From NCBI RefSeq assembly GCF_903819335.1, contig NZ_CAIJDE010000017.1:186001-250000 (forward strand): a stretch of 64,000 nucleotides of DNA. The letters are read 5' to 3'. Position 1 is the first letter of the stretch, and each line of letters begins with the position of its first letter. Shown here in pieces: positions 16,122 through 24,887 of the stretch. The translations under genes and the position numbers were made by a program. The notes under the pieces are model-generated. The model was not told where the DNA came from and made no database searches. It was given only the letters and a program-made list of their open reading frames with translations. This DNA comes from Flavobacterium panici (GTDB lineage Bacteria; Bacteroidota; Bacteroidia; Flavobacteriales; Flavobacteriaceae).

Positions 16122-17762
16122 ATGATTAAAAAACAAGCAACGGCGCTTTTATTATTGTTAGGCATTTTTGCCTTTGCGCAAAAACCAATTTTCACCACTG
16201 CAAAAGTAAAAGCGGCAACGGTATATTTTAATGCTGCCAAAATTTCTCAAACTGCAAGTACAACTTTACCATTAGGAACAAGCGAAATTGTAGTTAAAAA
16301 TGTGGCAGTAAATTTAAATGAAAGTTCTATCCAAATTGGTACGCCGGCAAGTGTAACGGTTTTGTCGGTTCAGTTTACTAATAATTATATTTCAGAATAT
16401 GAAACCGATCCGAAATCGCCTTTATTGAAAAGAGTTCGAGATAGTATTGTTTTGGTTGAAAAGGAAATTCAGAAAGTAAATAATACTATTAATTCTGAAT
16501 CAAAAACCATTCAGTTATTAGATAAAAACCAACAGATTTCCGGCGTAAATTCCGGATTAAATGTTGCCGAATTAATGAAAATGGTGGAGTATTATAAAAC
16601 CAAGCAATTAGAAATTGCCAACAACATTAATACGCTGACGGAGAAAAAGCAAAAACTGGACGAAACGCTTCAAAAGCTAAACAACAAACTTGAAGTTGAT
16701 ACAAGTAAAGAAGAAAAAACTTCATCTGGAAAACTTATTGTTCAGGTTATGAATAGTGCTGCCGGGCCAGTTCCATTAGAAATATCGTATTTAACCAATA
16801 ACGCTGGCTGGTCTCCTTTTTATGATTTGCGTACCGAAAGTGTTGCGGCTCCAATTAATATGATGTACAAAGCACAAGTGGTTCAAAATACAGGAATTGA
16901 CTGGAAAAAAGTAAAACTGACTCTTTCAAGCGGTTATCCAAATCAAAATAATCAGGCGCCAATATTGAGTTCTTGGTTTCTGGCGAATCAGGTATATAAT
17001 GATGAAGTTGTGACTATTGGTTATGGAACACAGAAAAAAAGGAATCAGCTTCAGGGAAGTGTTTTTAAAGATAAAATAGCAGGTGTCCAAACGGAAATGG
17101 CTGCACCTGCGATAGCAGAATCTTCTGTTTCGAATTACACAACAGTTGCGGAAAACCAGCTTAATATTTCTTTTGATATTGATATTCCATATGATATTTT
17201 ATCGAATGGAAAAATTCACAGCGTCTCTTTAAAAGAAATAAAACTTCCGGCAACGTATAAATATTATGCGGTTCCAAAAGTGGAAAACGATGCTTTTTTA
17301 CTTGCTGAAATTGCAGATTACAGTAAATACAATTTATTGCGAGGCGAAGCGAATATTATTTTTGAAGGAATGTATGTTGGTAAAACGTTTATTGAACCGA
17401 ATCAAACCAGCGATACTTTGAACCTGAGTATGGGACGCGACAAAAAAGTATCTATCAAACGTGAAAAAGTCGCAGATAAATCAGGAACTAAGTTTTTATC
17501 TGCTAAAAAAGAACAGACTTTTACTTTTGATATTACAGTAAGAAATAACAAAAAAGAAGCGGTTGAATTGCTTTTGAAAGATCAATATCCATTGACTACA
17601 AATAAAGATATTGAAGTAGAATTACTGCAAAGTGATTCGGCAAAAGTAAATGCCGAAACCGGAATATTAACCTGGCAATTGCAGTTAAAACCAAATGAAA
17701 CCAAAAAATTCAGAATTAGTTATAAAGTGAAATATCCAAAAGATCAAACTTTGAACTTATAA
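16122..17762 (+). CDS. Mucoidy inhibitor MuiA / DUF4139 family protein with a SusC-like insert
   Basis: A 546-residue exported protein: signal peptide ending at FAFAQ, N-terminal DUF4140 strand region, coiled coil (about 100-200), then DUF4139 (about 210-540; YLTNNAGWSPFYDLR). Family members are envelope proteins of unknown activity. Unusually, residues 294-325 read DEVVTIGYGTQKKRNQ..GSV..KIAGVQ. This copies the TonB-box/plug start of SusC-type outer membrane receptors (EVVVVGYGTQKK...GSV...VAGVQ), in the linker between two DUF4139 strands. Last gene of the envelope cluster; it has at most a weak resemblance to the LytTR operator upstream. Confidence 0.8.
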   Translation: MIKKQATALLLLLGIFAFAQKPIFTTAKVKAATVYFNAAKISQTASTTLPLGTSEIVVKNVAVNLNESSIQIGTPASVTVLSVQFTNNYISEYETDPKSPLLKRVRDSIVLVEKEIQKVNNTINSESKTIQLLDKNQQISGVNSGLNVAELMKMVEYYKTKQLEIANNINTLTEKKQKLDETLQKLNNKLEVDTSKEEKTSSGKLIVQVMNSAAGPVPLEISYLTNNAGWSPFYDLRTESVAAPINMMYKAQVVQNTGIDWKKVKLTLSSGYPNQNNQAPILSSWFLANQVYNDEVVTIGYGTQKKRNQLQGSVFKDKIAGVQTEMAAPAIAESSVSNYTTVAENQLNISFDIDIPYDILSNGKIHSVSLKEIKLPATYKYYAVPKVENDAFLLAEIADYSKYNLLRGEANIIFEGMYVGKTFIEPNQTSDTLNLSMGRDKKVSIKREKVADKSGTKFLSAKKEQTFTFDITVRNNKKEAVELLLKDQYPLTTNKDIEVELLQSDSAKVNAETGILTWQLQLKPNETKKFRISYKVKYPKDQTLNL

Positions 17763-17840
17763 ATGGATAAACATTTAAACACAAATTCCACAAATTTCAT
17801 GGATTGATCTGTGTTAATTTGTGGAATTCGTGTTATAAAA

Positions 17841-17917
17841 GGCCTTCGACTACGCTCAGGCTGACACTTGAAATGTAGAAGTTTCCTGATATTGTCAGGC
17901 TGAGCGAAGTCGAAGCC
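17841..17917. repeat. Inverted-repeat element (family R3), copy 1
   Basis: Arms at 17841-17866 (GGCCTTCGACTACGCTCAGG...) and 17893-17917 are imperfect reverse complements around a 26-base loop. The element lies between convergent genes, and a related one is at 29552-29617. Just upstream, 17784-17833 holds a second small inverted pair (AATTCCACAAATT / AATTTGTGGAATT). Confidence 0.75.
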
Positions 17918-17932
17918 CTATGCAGCAAATAC

Positions 17933-18970
17933 TTAAGGCGCTGGATCTGGAATAATCGCCTGAACGTGGTTAATTTCGGCTATAATTTCTTTTGATAAAA
18001 CCACATCAATTGTGGCAATGTTTTCTTTTAATTGATCCATTGTTGTGGCACCAATAATCGCACTTGTCAAAAATGGCTGTTGTAAAACAAATCCCATTGC
18101 TAATTCAGTCAACGTTAATCCGTGTTTTTTAGCAATTTCCTGATACAATTTTGTTGCTTGTGTACATTGTTCGCTTTTGTAACGTGTGTATTGCGGAAAA
18201 AGATTAACTCTCGCATTTGGATGTGCTTCGCCAGTTAAAAATTTACCCGTTAAAACTCCAAACGCTAAAGGTGAATATGCCAATAAACCAACGTTTTCAT
18301 ATTTTGAAACTTCGGCAGAACCCACTTCAAAAAGACGGTTCAATAAATTATACGGATTTTGAACGGTTTTAATTCTTGGAAGGTTTTGGTATTTGCTTTC
18401 TTCTAAAAGACGCATCATTCCCCACGCATTTTCATTTGAAACCCCAATATGTTTAATTTTTCCTTCTTTGATTAATCCGTCAAATGTTTCGAGGATTTCT
18501 CTAAAATGATCTTCCCATGCATCATCATGACCATTAAAACCACGCTGACCGAAATAATTTGTTTTACGTTCCGGCCAGTGCATTTGGTACAAATCAATAT
18601 AATCTGTTTGAAGACGTTTTAAGCTGTTTTCTAAAGCATATTTAATACTTCCCGGAGAGAAATCTGCTTTCTCGCGCATATAAGTAAAATTCGGGTTTGG
18701 TCCCGCAATTTTAGAGGCTAAAATCACTTTATCTCGATTTCCGGATTTTTTAAACCATGTTCCGATGATTTTTTCTGTGCTTCCGTAAGTTTCTTCACGT
18801 GCCGGAACGGAATACATTTCGGCAGTATCAAAAAAGTTTACGCCTTGTTCAAGTGCATAATCCATTTGAGCATGGCCTTCAGCTTCTGTATTCTGCTGGC
18901 CAAAAGTCATGGTTCCAAGATTTATTTTACTAACTTTTATATCTGTGTTTGGGATTGTAGTGTATTTCAT
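17933..18970 (-). CDS. tas: Aldo/keto reductase, Tas family
   Basis: NADP(H)-dependent cytosolic reductase. The 345-residue sequence follows E. coli Tas closely at its N-terminus (KINLGTMTFGQQNTEAE, FFDTAEMY). The catalytic tetrad is Asp48, Tyr53, Lys87 and His131 (YQMHWPER). The nucleotide-binding end is recognisable in SAIIGATTMDQLKENI. The physiological substrate is unknown; E. coli Tas was found by its effect on a tyrosine auxotroph. Single gene, convergent with the MuiA gene. Confidence 0.88.
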   Translation of the reverse strand: MKYTTIPNTDIKVSKINLGTMTFGQQNTEAEGHAQMDYALEQGVNFFDTAEMYSVPAREETYGSTEKIIGTWFKKSGNRDKVILASKIAGPNPNFTYMREKADFSPGSIKYALENSLKRLQTDYIDLYQMHWPERKTNYFGQRGFNGHDDAWEDHFREILETFDGLIKEGKIKHIGVSNENAWGMMRLLEESKYQNLPRIKTVQNPYNLLNRLFEVGSAEVSKYENVGLLAYSPLAFGVLTGKFLTGEAHPNARVNLFPQYTRYKSEQCTQATKLYQEIAKKHGLTLTELAMGFVLQQPFLTSAIIGATTMDQLKENIATIDVVLSKEIIAEINHVQAIIPDPAP

Positions 18971-19132
18971 TTTTTTAAGGTTCTAAGATGCTGAGTTGCT
19001 AAGATTCTAAGGTTTTTACTTTAATACTTTTTATTAGGTTCAAAGTTTTAGACGCGCAAAGGTACAAAGGGATTTTACAAATCTAAATTTGACAAAGGTT
19101 AAAAAAAGTACAAGATTTTTTATGATAGCGTT

Positions 19133-19220
19133 TCCTGCAAGGTTTTCAAAACCTTGTAGGTATTATTATTTCTCAACAAACTCAAGCTTAAACCTACAAG
19201 GTTTTGAAAACCTTGCAGGA
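19133..19220. repeat. Inverted-repeat element (family R1), copy 2
   Basis: Arms 19133-19161 and 19192-19220 are perfect 29-base reverse complements and match the arms at 10352-10433. The 30-base loop is unrelated to that of copy 1, so the arms, not the loop, are what is conserved. Confidence 0.88.
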
Positions 19221-19222
19221 AC

Positions 19223-19256
19223 AAAAAAAGGCTCAAAGTAAAAACTCTGAGCCTTT
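19223..19256 (-). terminator. Rho-independent terminator of the OmpA-like gene
   Basis: On the minus strand AAGGCTCA pairs with TGAGCCTT around a 12-base loop and is followed by seven T, starting 22 bases after the stop codon at 19278. Confidence 0.7.
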
Positions 19257-19277
19257 GAACCTATGTCCCTTTGAACC

Positions 19278-20222
19278 TTAATTTATACTATTAAGCATTT
19301 CAGCGATTTCATCTAATCTTGGCGTTAAGATGATTTCGATTCTACGGTTTTTAGCTTTTCCTTCTGGAGTGGCGTTGCTTGCCAAAGGAGAAAATTCGCT
19401 TCTTCCCGCTGCTGTAAGTTTTTGTTTGTTGATTTTATTGTTTTCGCTCAAAATAGCTACAATTGCAGTTGCTCTTTTAGTCGATAAATCCCAGTTGTTT
19501 GCAATTGGTCCAGAACCAGCATATGGATCATCATCTGTATGTCCTTCAATAAGAACCGAAAGATCTGGATTATCACCCAAAACTTTTCCAAGTTCTACAA
19601 CCGCTCTTCTACCTTCTGTTCCAACAGCCCAGCTTCCTGAATTAAAAAGTAATTTGTTTTCCATCGAAACATATACTTTTCCGTTTTTTTGTTCAACTGT
19701 TAAACCTTTACCTTCAAAACCATTAAGGGCTTTAGATAAAGTTTCTTTTAGCCTGCGCATTGCTTCTTCTTTAGCAGCAATCATATCCTCAAGTTCTTTC
19801 AAACGGTTTGCTGTTTTGTCTAAACGTGCTTGTTCATCGGCCAGTTTTTTAGATTTTGCCTCTAATTGAGCAAGCAAATCACGGTTTTTAGCCATATTAC
19901 TTTCTAATGCATCGTTGCTGTTTTTCTCTAATGCATTATAAGAATCCTGCAATACTTTGTATTTTCTTTGCTCAGTAGCTAAATCAGCTTTTTGTTTGGC
20001 AAGTTCATCTTTTGTTGCCGATAAATCTTTTGTTAGTTTATCACGGTCTAATTCTAACTGATTTTTTGCTGTTTTTAAATCTGCATTTTCGTCAGCGATA
20101 GAACGGTTTTCTTTTTTTAGATCTGAATATTTTGTTTCAAGATCATTGTAAATCTTTTTGGATACACAAGAAGTTGTAGACAATGCCAAAACTACTAATC
20201 CAATGGAGGCTTTTTTAATCAT
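19278..20222 (-). CDS. OmpA-family lipoprotein with coiled coil
   Basis: A 314-residue outer-membrane-anchored, peptidoglycan-binding protein. Signal peptide with lipobox ending at Cys19 (STTSC), a long charged coiled coil (about residues 25-165) and a C-terminal OmpA/MotB domain (about 180-305) with the signature Asp in GHTDDDP, NNWDLSTKRA and KNRRIEI. It probably bridges the outer membrane and the cell wall. Monocistronic with its own terminator. Similar proteins in Bacteroidota are simply called OmpA-family or flagellar MotB-like; there are no flagella genes here. Confidence 0.88.
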   Translation of the reverse strand: MIKKASIGLVVLALSTTSCVSKKIYNDLETKYSDLKKENRSIADENADLKTAKNQLELDRDKLTKDLSATKDELAKQKADLATEQRKYKVLQDSYNALEKNSNDALESNMAKNRDLLAQLEAKSKKLADEQARLDKTANRLKELEDMIAAKEEAMRRLKETLSKALNGFEGKGLTVEQKNGKVYVSMENKLLFNSGSWAVGTEGRRAVVELGKVLGDNPDLSVLIEGHTDDDPYAGSGPIANNWDLSTKRATAIVAILSENNKINKQKLTAAGRSEFSPLASNATPEGKAKNRRIEIILTPRLDEIAEMLNSIN

Positions 20223-20367
20223 TTTACTTTTGTTTTTTATTTGGGGCGATAATAATTCTTAATATTTTAAATTCAAAAATTCCAAATTCCAATGTTTCAT
20301 AGTTTTAATGGAATGTATATTTTAAATCTTTGAACCGCAGTTCTTCCAACAAGAACAATACCAAACT

Positions 20368-21129
20368 TTACTCAATTTCAACTAAAACCGGACAATGATC
20401 TGAGTGAATGGCATCTGGAAGAATAACGGCACGTTTTAAACGATGCCCCATTACTTCGCTCACTAAATTATAATCGATACGCCAGCCTTTGTTATTTCCT
20501 CTGGCTCCTGCGCGGTAACTCCACCATGAATAATGATGCGGATCTTTATTAAAATGACGGAAACTATCAATAAAACCAGACTTCATAAAACTATCCAGCC
20601 AGGCACGTTCTGCAGGTAAAAATCCCGAAACCGTTTTGTTACGAACCGGATCGTGAATATCAATTGCTTCGTGGCAAATATTGTAATCGCCGCAAATAAT
20701 AAGGTTTGGAAGCGTCAGTTTCAATTCGTTAACATAGGTTTGAAAATCATCCATAAACATAAATTTATGATCTAATCTTTCGATGTTAGTTCCAGAAGGT
20801 AGATATAAACTCATTACCGAAACATCATCAAAATCAGCACGTAAGTTTCTGCCTTCAAAATCCATATGATGAATTCCAGTTCCGTAAACCACTTTTTTAG
20901 GTTCTATTTTAGATAATATTGCAACACCGCTATATCCTTTTTTTGTTGCAGGATAGTAATATTGATACGGATAGCCGGCAGCCGTTATTGCTTCGACAGG
21001 AATCTGATCCTGAGTAGCTTTTATCTCCTGAAGGCAGATAACATCTGGACTTGCCGCCTGAAGCCATTCAATAAAACCTTTAGTAATTGCAGCACGAATT
21101 CCGTTTACATTATAAGAAATAATTTTCAT
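20368..21129 (-). CDS. xth: Exodeoxyribonuclease III (AP endonuclease)
   Basis: Base-excision-repair nuclease that cuts at abasic sites and trims 3' ends. 253 residues, with the expected signatures in order: MKIISYNVNGIRA, catalytic Glu35 in LQEIKA, GDYNICH with the active-site Asp/Asn pair, and SDHCPVLVEIE with the terminal catalytic Asp-His. Monocistronic; its start is 120 bases from the divergent olsF gene. Confidence 0.95.
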   Translation of the reverse strand: MKIISYNVNGIRAAITKGFIEWLQAASPDVICLQEIKATQDQIPVEAITAAGYPYQYYYPATKKGYSGVAILSKIEPKKVVYGTGIHHMDFEGRNLRADFDDVSVMSLYLPSGTNIERLDHKFMFMDDFQTYVNELKLTLPNLIICGDYNICHEAIDIHDPVRNKTVSGFLPAERAWLDSFMKSGFIDSFRHFNKDPHHYSWWSYRAGARGNNKGWRIDYNLVSEVMGHRLKRAVILPDAIHSDHCPVLVEIE

Positions 21130-21211
21130 ATGGATATTTTTTTTAGGATTCCAAATGTAATAAAAAAGAGGAAAGTTTGTAATTGAATAAAGGAAAAGTA
21201 GAGTTTTTTGT

Positions 21212-21219
21212 TATCTTTG
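21212..21219 (+). promoter_or_regulatory. Candidate -7 element for olsF
   Basis: TATCTTTG matches TAnnTTTG, 30 bases upstream of the ATG. A -33 element at normal spacing is not obvious. Confidence 0.45.
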
Positions 21220-21249
21220 TTCGCTGCTCTAATAAATTAAAAATAGTAC

Positions 21250-23052
21250 ATGGGTTTAGTTACCGCGAAAGAAGTTGCAAAGGCAATAAATGTTGAGAAG
21301 TACGGAGTGCTTGGTACCTTCTCAGGCTGGATTCTTATGAAGGTTCTTAAGATCTCTACCCTTAATAAAATTTACGATCATAATAAACATTTAGAGGATG
21401 TTGCGTTTTTAAATGGAATTTTGGATGAGATGGAAATCAAATTCGAAATCCCTGAAGAAGATTTAAAACGTTTACCTAAAGATGGCGCTTATATAACCAT
21501 TTCAAATCATCCGCTTGGAGGGATTGATGGTATTTTGCTTTTGAAATTAATGCTTGAAAGAGAACCAAATTTCAAGATTATCGCTAATTTCTTATTGCAT
21601 CGAATTGTTCCGCTAAAAAAATACATCATGCCGGTTAATCCTTTTGAAAATCATAAGGATGCTAAATCGAGCGTTGTTGGAATCAAAGAAACTTTACGTC
21701 ATTTAAGTGACGGAAAGCCTTTGGGAATTTTCCCTGCCGGGGAAGTTTCAACTTATAAAGATGGAAAATTAGTTGTAGATAAACCTTGGGAAGAAGGTGC
21801 TCTAAAATTAATCAGAAAAGCCAAAGTTCCGGTTGTACCGATATACTTTCATGCTAAAAACAGTAAATTATTCTACTGGCTTTCTAAAATTGATGATACG
21901 CTGCGTACTGCAAAACTTCCGTCAGAACTGCTTACACAAAAAGACCGTGTTATTAAAGTTCGTATTGGAAAACCAATTTCTGTAAGCGAACAAAATGAAA
22001 TAGAATCTTTTGAAGAATATTCAGAATTCTTAAGAAAGAAAACCTATATGCTTGCCAATCCTTTTGAGAAAGACACCAAATTGATTGACACAGCAAGTTT
22101 AAAAATACCAAAAGCGCCTAAAAAAATCGTTACGCCGGCAAATGAATCAAAAATGATTGATGAAGTTCAGGCGTTAAGAAACAGCGACTGCAGGTTATTA
22201 CAGAGTAAAAATTATGAAGTGTTTTTTGCACGTGCAAAATCAATTCCCAATATTTTACATGAAATTGGACGTCTTCGTGAAATTACATTTAGAGAAGTTG
22301 GTGAAGGAACCAACGAATCTATCGACATTGACGAATACGATCAATATTATCACCATATGTTTTTATGGGATGATGAAACCAAAAAAATCGCAGGGGCTTA
22401 CCGTATGGGATTAGGAGCTGAGATTTACCCGAAATACGGCATCGAAGGTTTTTATCTGACTGACTTATTCCGTTTTGAGCCTGAATTGCATGATATGATG
22501 CATAAATCGATCGAAATGGGACGTGCTTTTATTATTCGTGAATATCAGCAAAAACCAATGCCTTTATTCTTGTTATGGAAAGGAATTATTCACACTACGT
22601 TACGTTATCCTGAGCATAAATACTTATTAGGCGGTGTAAGTATCAGTAATCAGTTTTCAGATTTCTCTAAATCACTGATGATTGAGTTCATGAAATCAAA
22701 TTACTACGATCCGTATATTGCACAATACATTCACCCGAAAAAGGCGTATAAAGTAAAACTGAAAGATGCTGATAAAGACTTTATTTTTGACGAAGCTGAA
22801 TCTGACTTAAATAAATTCGATAAAATTATTGACGAATTAGAACCTGGAAATTTACGTTTGCCTGTTTTAATTAAAAAATACATCAAGCAAAATGCACGTG
22901 TGGTTGCTTTTAACGTTGATCCTTTGTTTAATAATGCTGTCGATGGTTTAATGTACATTAGAATCGCAGATATTCCGGAAAGCACAATGAAACCTGTTAT
23001 TGAAGAGTTTCAAATAGAATTAGAACGTAAATTATCTGAGAAAGAAGATTAA
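21250..23052 (+). CDS. olsF: Bifunctional ornithine-lipid acyltransferase, OlsF type
   Basis: A 600-residue two-domain protein. Residues about 50-270 form a PlsC-like acyltransferase (SNHPLGGIDG as block I, GIFPAGEVS as block III). Residues about 310-590 are a GNAT/hemolysin-like N-acyltransferase of the OlsB type. By analogy with OlsF of Serratia and Flavobacterium johnsoniae, the C-terminal half would N-acylate ornithine and the N-terminal half would add the second acyl chain. This yields phosphate-free ornithine lipids in the membrane. Fusion order and length agree with that family. Followed by a strong bidirectional terminator. Confidence 0.82.
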   Translation: MGLVTAKEVAKAINVEKYGVLGTFSGWILMKVLKISTLNKIYDHNKHLEDVAFLNGILDEMEIKFEIPEEDLKRLPKDGAYITISNHPLGGIDGILLLKLMLEREPNFKIIANFLLHRIVPLKKYIMPVNPFENHKDAKSSVVGIKETLRHLSDGKPLGIFPAGEVSTYKDGKLVVDKPWEEGALKLIRKAKVPVVPIYFHAKNSKLFYWLSKIDDTLRTAKLPSELLTQKDRVIKVRIGKPISVSEQNEIESFEEYSEFLRKKTYMLANPFEKDTKLIDTASLKIPKAPKKIVTPANESKMIDEVQALRNSDCRLLQSKNYEVFFARAKSIPNILHEIGRLREITFREVGEGTNESIDIDEYDQYYHHMFLWDDETKKIAGAYRMGLGAEIYPKYGIEGFYLTDLFRFEPELHDMMHKSIEMGRAFIIREYQQKPMPLFLLWKGIIHTTLRYPEHKYLLGGVSISNQFSDFSKSLMIEFMKSNYYDPYIAQYIHPKKAYKVKLKDADKDFIFDEAESDLNKFDKIIDELEPGNLRLPVLIKKYIKQNARVVAFNVDPLFNNAVDGLMYIRIADIPESTMKPVIEEFQIELERKLSEKED

Positions 23053-23072
23053 TCAGATTTACTCCAAAATAG

Positions 23073-23107
23073 AAAAATCCCATTTGCTAATACAAATGGG
23101 ATTTTTT
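23073..23107. terminator. Bidirectional terminator between olsF and the DUF805 cluster
   Basis: AAAAATCCCATTTG and CAAATGGGATTTTT form a perfect 14-bp stem with a six-base loop, with T runs on both strands. It is the first of three near-identical hairpins in this cluster. Confidence 0.85.
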
Positions 23108-23141
23108 ATTTACAATTTTTATTTAAAAACTAGTTTGAAAT

Positions 23142-23522
23142 TTATTCTTTTCCAATTTCATCTAATTCTTCTAATCCGTTTTTAGGATCTGCGCCATATA
23201 GATTTGGTCCTTTTTCACCTTCTGTAGCAAGTAAAACAATGTTATAGATTGGAATAAGTATAAACCATCCACTTTTACCTATATCATGCATTCTTCTTAT
23301 TCCCACAGCAAGTGACGGAATCAAAACCACTAAATTATAAATCAAACCTAATATACCTGTTTTTGATGGTCCAAAAGTCAAACCTGCTACTCCATCTATA
23401 ATTCCTATTACAGCTGATATAATAATATTAAATAAAAAGAACATCCAATATTCTCTTCTTCTTGCTCTTCCATCAAAATTTGCATAGTTCTGCAGAACTA
23501 CTTTTTTGTACATTTCTAACAT
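23142..23522 (-). CDS. DUF805 membrane protein (copy a)
   Basis: A 126-residue inner-membrane protein of the DUF805 (YhaH) family, function unknown. Typical start YKKVVLQNYANFDGRARRREYW, about three transmembrane segments, RRMHDIGKSGWF as family signature, and an acidic tail (GLEELDEIGKE). Close paralogue of the DUF805 protein at 24439-24864. A 30-base motif 18 bases before the start is shared with that paralogue. Confidence 0.88.
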   Translation of the reverse strand: MLEMYKKVVLQNYANFDGRARRREYWMFFLFNIIISAVIGIIDGVAGLTFGPSKTGILGLIYNLVVLIPSLAVGIRRMHDIGKSGWFILIPIYNIVLLATEGEKGPNLYGADPKNGLEELDEIGKE

Positions 23523-23540
23523 AATATAATCTTAATAATT

Positions 23541-23570
23541 CCCCTACTCTTAAGGATTTTCAGTTACTCC
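23541..23570 (-). promoter_or_regulatory. Shared 5' motif upstream of DUF805 copy a
   Basis: On the minus strand this contains CTGAAAATCCT, a short gap, then GAGTAGGGG, ending 18 bases before the start codon. The same motif precedes DUF805 copy b at 24888-24919. The rest of the leaders differ, which argues for selection on this segment. It is probably a protein or RNA-level control site; its class is unknown to me. Confidence 0.55.
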
Positions 23571-23704
23571 GACTTTTTCTAATAAGTCGCAAGAATACTT
23601 ACTTTAAAAACACTTTTAAACCACTAAAAGCCATCAAAGTATTATAAAAAGACATTTATGAATCAATCTTCGAATAGAGGAATTATATTTAACCTGTGCA
23701 TAAA

Positions 23705-23736
23705 AAAATCCCATTTGCTTATGCAAATGGGATTTT
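23705..23736 (-). terminator. Terminator after TM2 copy a
   Basis: Hairpin AATCCCATTTG/CAAATGGGATT with a six-base loop, followed on the minus strand by seven T, 48 bases past the stop at 23784. Nearly identical to the hairpins at 23073 and 24097. Confidence 0.8.
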
Positions 23737-23783
23737 ATGTTTACAATTTTTGTTTAAAAACTAGTTCATTTTACTTTTCAGGA

Positions 23784-24047
23784 TTAAAACCAGCCTTTTC
23801 TGCCAACTTGATAAGTTTGATAAAAATCTTCGTCTGATTTTGTCAGGTAAATAATCCCTTCGATTAAACCTATTAAACCTCCTACTCCGCATAAAAGACC
23901 TAAAATAAGTTGAATTATCCCTTCTTTACTATATCCTAAATAGAATTTATGAATTCCTAATACTCCTAATAAAATAGCTAGAATTCCAGCAACAACTTTT
24001 TTGTTTTCTGGTTTTGGTCCTCCAAATTCTGATTGTGTGTTTTCCAT
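23784..24047 (-). CDS. TM2 domain membrane protein (copy a)
   Basis: An 87-residue protein. After a short hydrophilic N-terminus (with NKKVVAGI) it has the TM2 signature: two transmembrane helices joined by a short loop (GVLGIHKFYLGY, GLIEGIIYLTKSDEDFYQ). It ends YQVGRKGWF. The family's role in bacteria is not established. Paralogue of the TM2 protein at 24138-24416, lying in tandem with it and separated by a terminator. Confidence 0.87.
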   Translation of the reverse strand: MENTQSEFGGPKPENKKVVAGILAILLGVLGIHKFYLGYSKEGIIQLILGLLCGVGGLIGLIEGIIYLTKSDEDFYQTYQVGRKGWF

Positions 24048-24096
24048 AGTTTTATTCTTAAAATTAGTATTTAAATTAAAAAATAATCGGGCAAAA

Positions 24097-24126
24097 AAAA
24101 TCCCATTTGTTATGATACAAATGGGA
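24097..24126 (-). terminator. Terminator after TM2 copy b
   Basis: TCCCATTTGT pairs with ACAAATGGGA; on the minus strand it is followed by eight T. Only 12 bases past the stop at 24138. Third member of the duplicated hairpin family. Confidence 0.8.
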
Positions 24127-24137
24127 TAAATATGTTT

Positions 24138-24416
24138 TTAGAACCAGCCTTTCTTACCTACTTGGTAAGTTTGGTAAAATTCTTCGTCTGATTTTGTCAG
24201 GTAAATGATTCCTTCAACGAAACCAATTATACTTCCAACTCCACAAGTAACAAGAGTAATAACTAATTGGATAATTCCTTCTTGTGTATATCCTAAGATA
24301 AATTTGTGAATTCCAAATCCTCCTAATAAGATTCCAAGGATTCCGGCAACAACTTTTTTGTTTTCTGCTTTTGGTTCAGATGGTGTATTCCAAGATTCTG
24401 GTTTTGTAGTCTCCAT
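24138..24416 (-). CDS. TM2 domain membrane protein (copy b)
   Basis: A 92-residue two-helix TM2 protein (GGFGIHKFILGYTQEGIIQL, GFVEGIIYLTKSDEEFYQ), with the same ending YQVGKKGWF as copy a. It starts 22 bases after the stop of DUF805 copy b and is therefore probably co-transcribed with it. The pairing of a DUF805 protein with a TM2 protein suggests they act together in the membrane; this is inference. Confidence 0.87.
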   Translation of the reverse strand: METTKPESWNTPSEPKAENKKVVAGILGILLGGFGIHKFILGYTQEGIIQLVITLVTCGVGSIIGFVEGIIYLTKSDEEFYQTYQVGKKGWF

Positions 24417-24438
24417 TTTTATATATTTAGTTAATTAA

Positions 24439-24864
24439 TTATTGCAATTCAACTTTACCAATTTCATTGATTTCTTCGATATCATTTTTAGGGTCTGATC
24501 CGTATTGATTTGGTCCGTAGTCTCCATCTGTACAAAATAAAATCAAAATCCAGATTGGTCCGGCTACTGGAATAAAAGAAACAAGATAAAACCAGCCGCT
24601 TTTTCCAATATCATGAAGTCTTCTAACAATTACTCCTAAACCCGGAAGAAGTGTTACAAATAAATAAAGTATCACAAGAACATATGCAATAATTCCTCCT
24701 GTAACAGCGTCACCAAATAATGTCCCAACTATTAATCCAATAATTATTAACGAAAACATAATTATACTGTTTGCAAGTGCAAAATACCAATATTCACTTC
24801 TTCTTGCACGACCTTTAAAGTTTGCATAGTTTTCAAAAACCACTTTTTTGTACCATTCAATCAT
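24439..24864 (-). CDS. DUF805 membrane protein (copy b)
   Basis: A 141-residue DUF805 protein: WYKKVVFENYANFKGRARRSEYW at the N-terminus, about four transmembrane stretches, VRRLHDIGKSGWF and a cytosolic acidic tail (DIEEINEIGKVELQ). First gene of the cluster on the minus strand. Its leader has the CTGAAAATCCT...GAGTAGGGG motif shared with copy a. Confidence 0.88.
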   Translation of the reverse strand: MIEWYKKVVFENYANFKGRARRSEYWYFALANSIIMFSLIIIGLIVGTLFGDAVTGGIIAYVLVILYLFVTLLPGLGVIVRRLHDIGKSGWFYLVSFIPVAGPIWILILFCTDGDYGPNQYGSDPKNDIEEINEIGKVELQ

Positions 24865-24887
24865 AAATTAATAAATTAGTTAGTTTA

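Larger units (their letters stand above)
18971..19277. other. Gene-free spacer holding repeats and a terminator
   Basis: About 300 bases without a credible ORF. From left to right it holds a run of TCTAAGATGC-like short repeats (18975-19012), an R1 inverted-repeat element (19133-19220) and a terminator for the OmpA-like gene (19223-19256). Confidence 0.8.
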
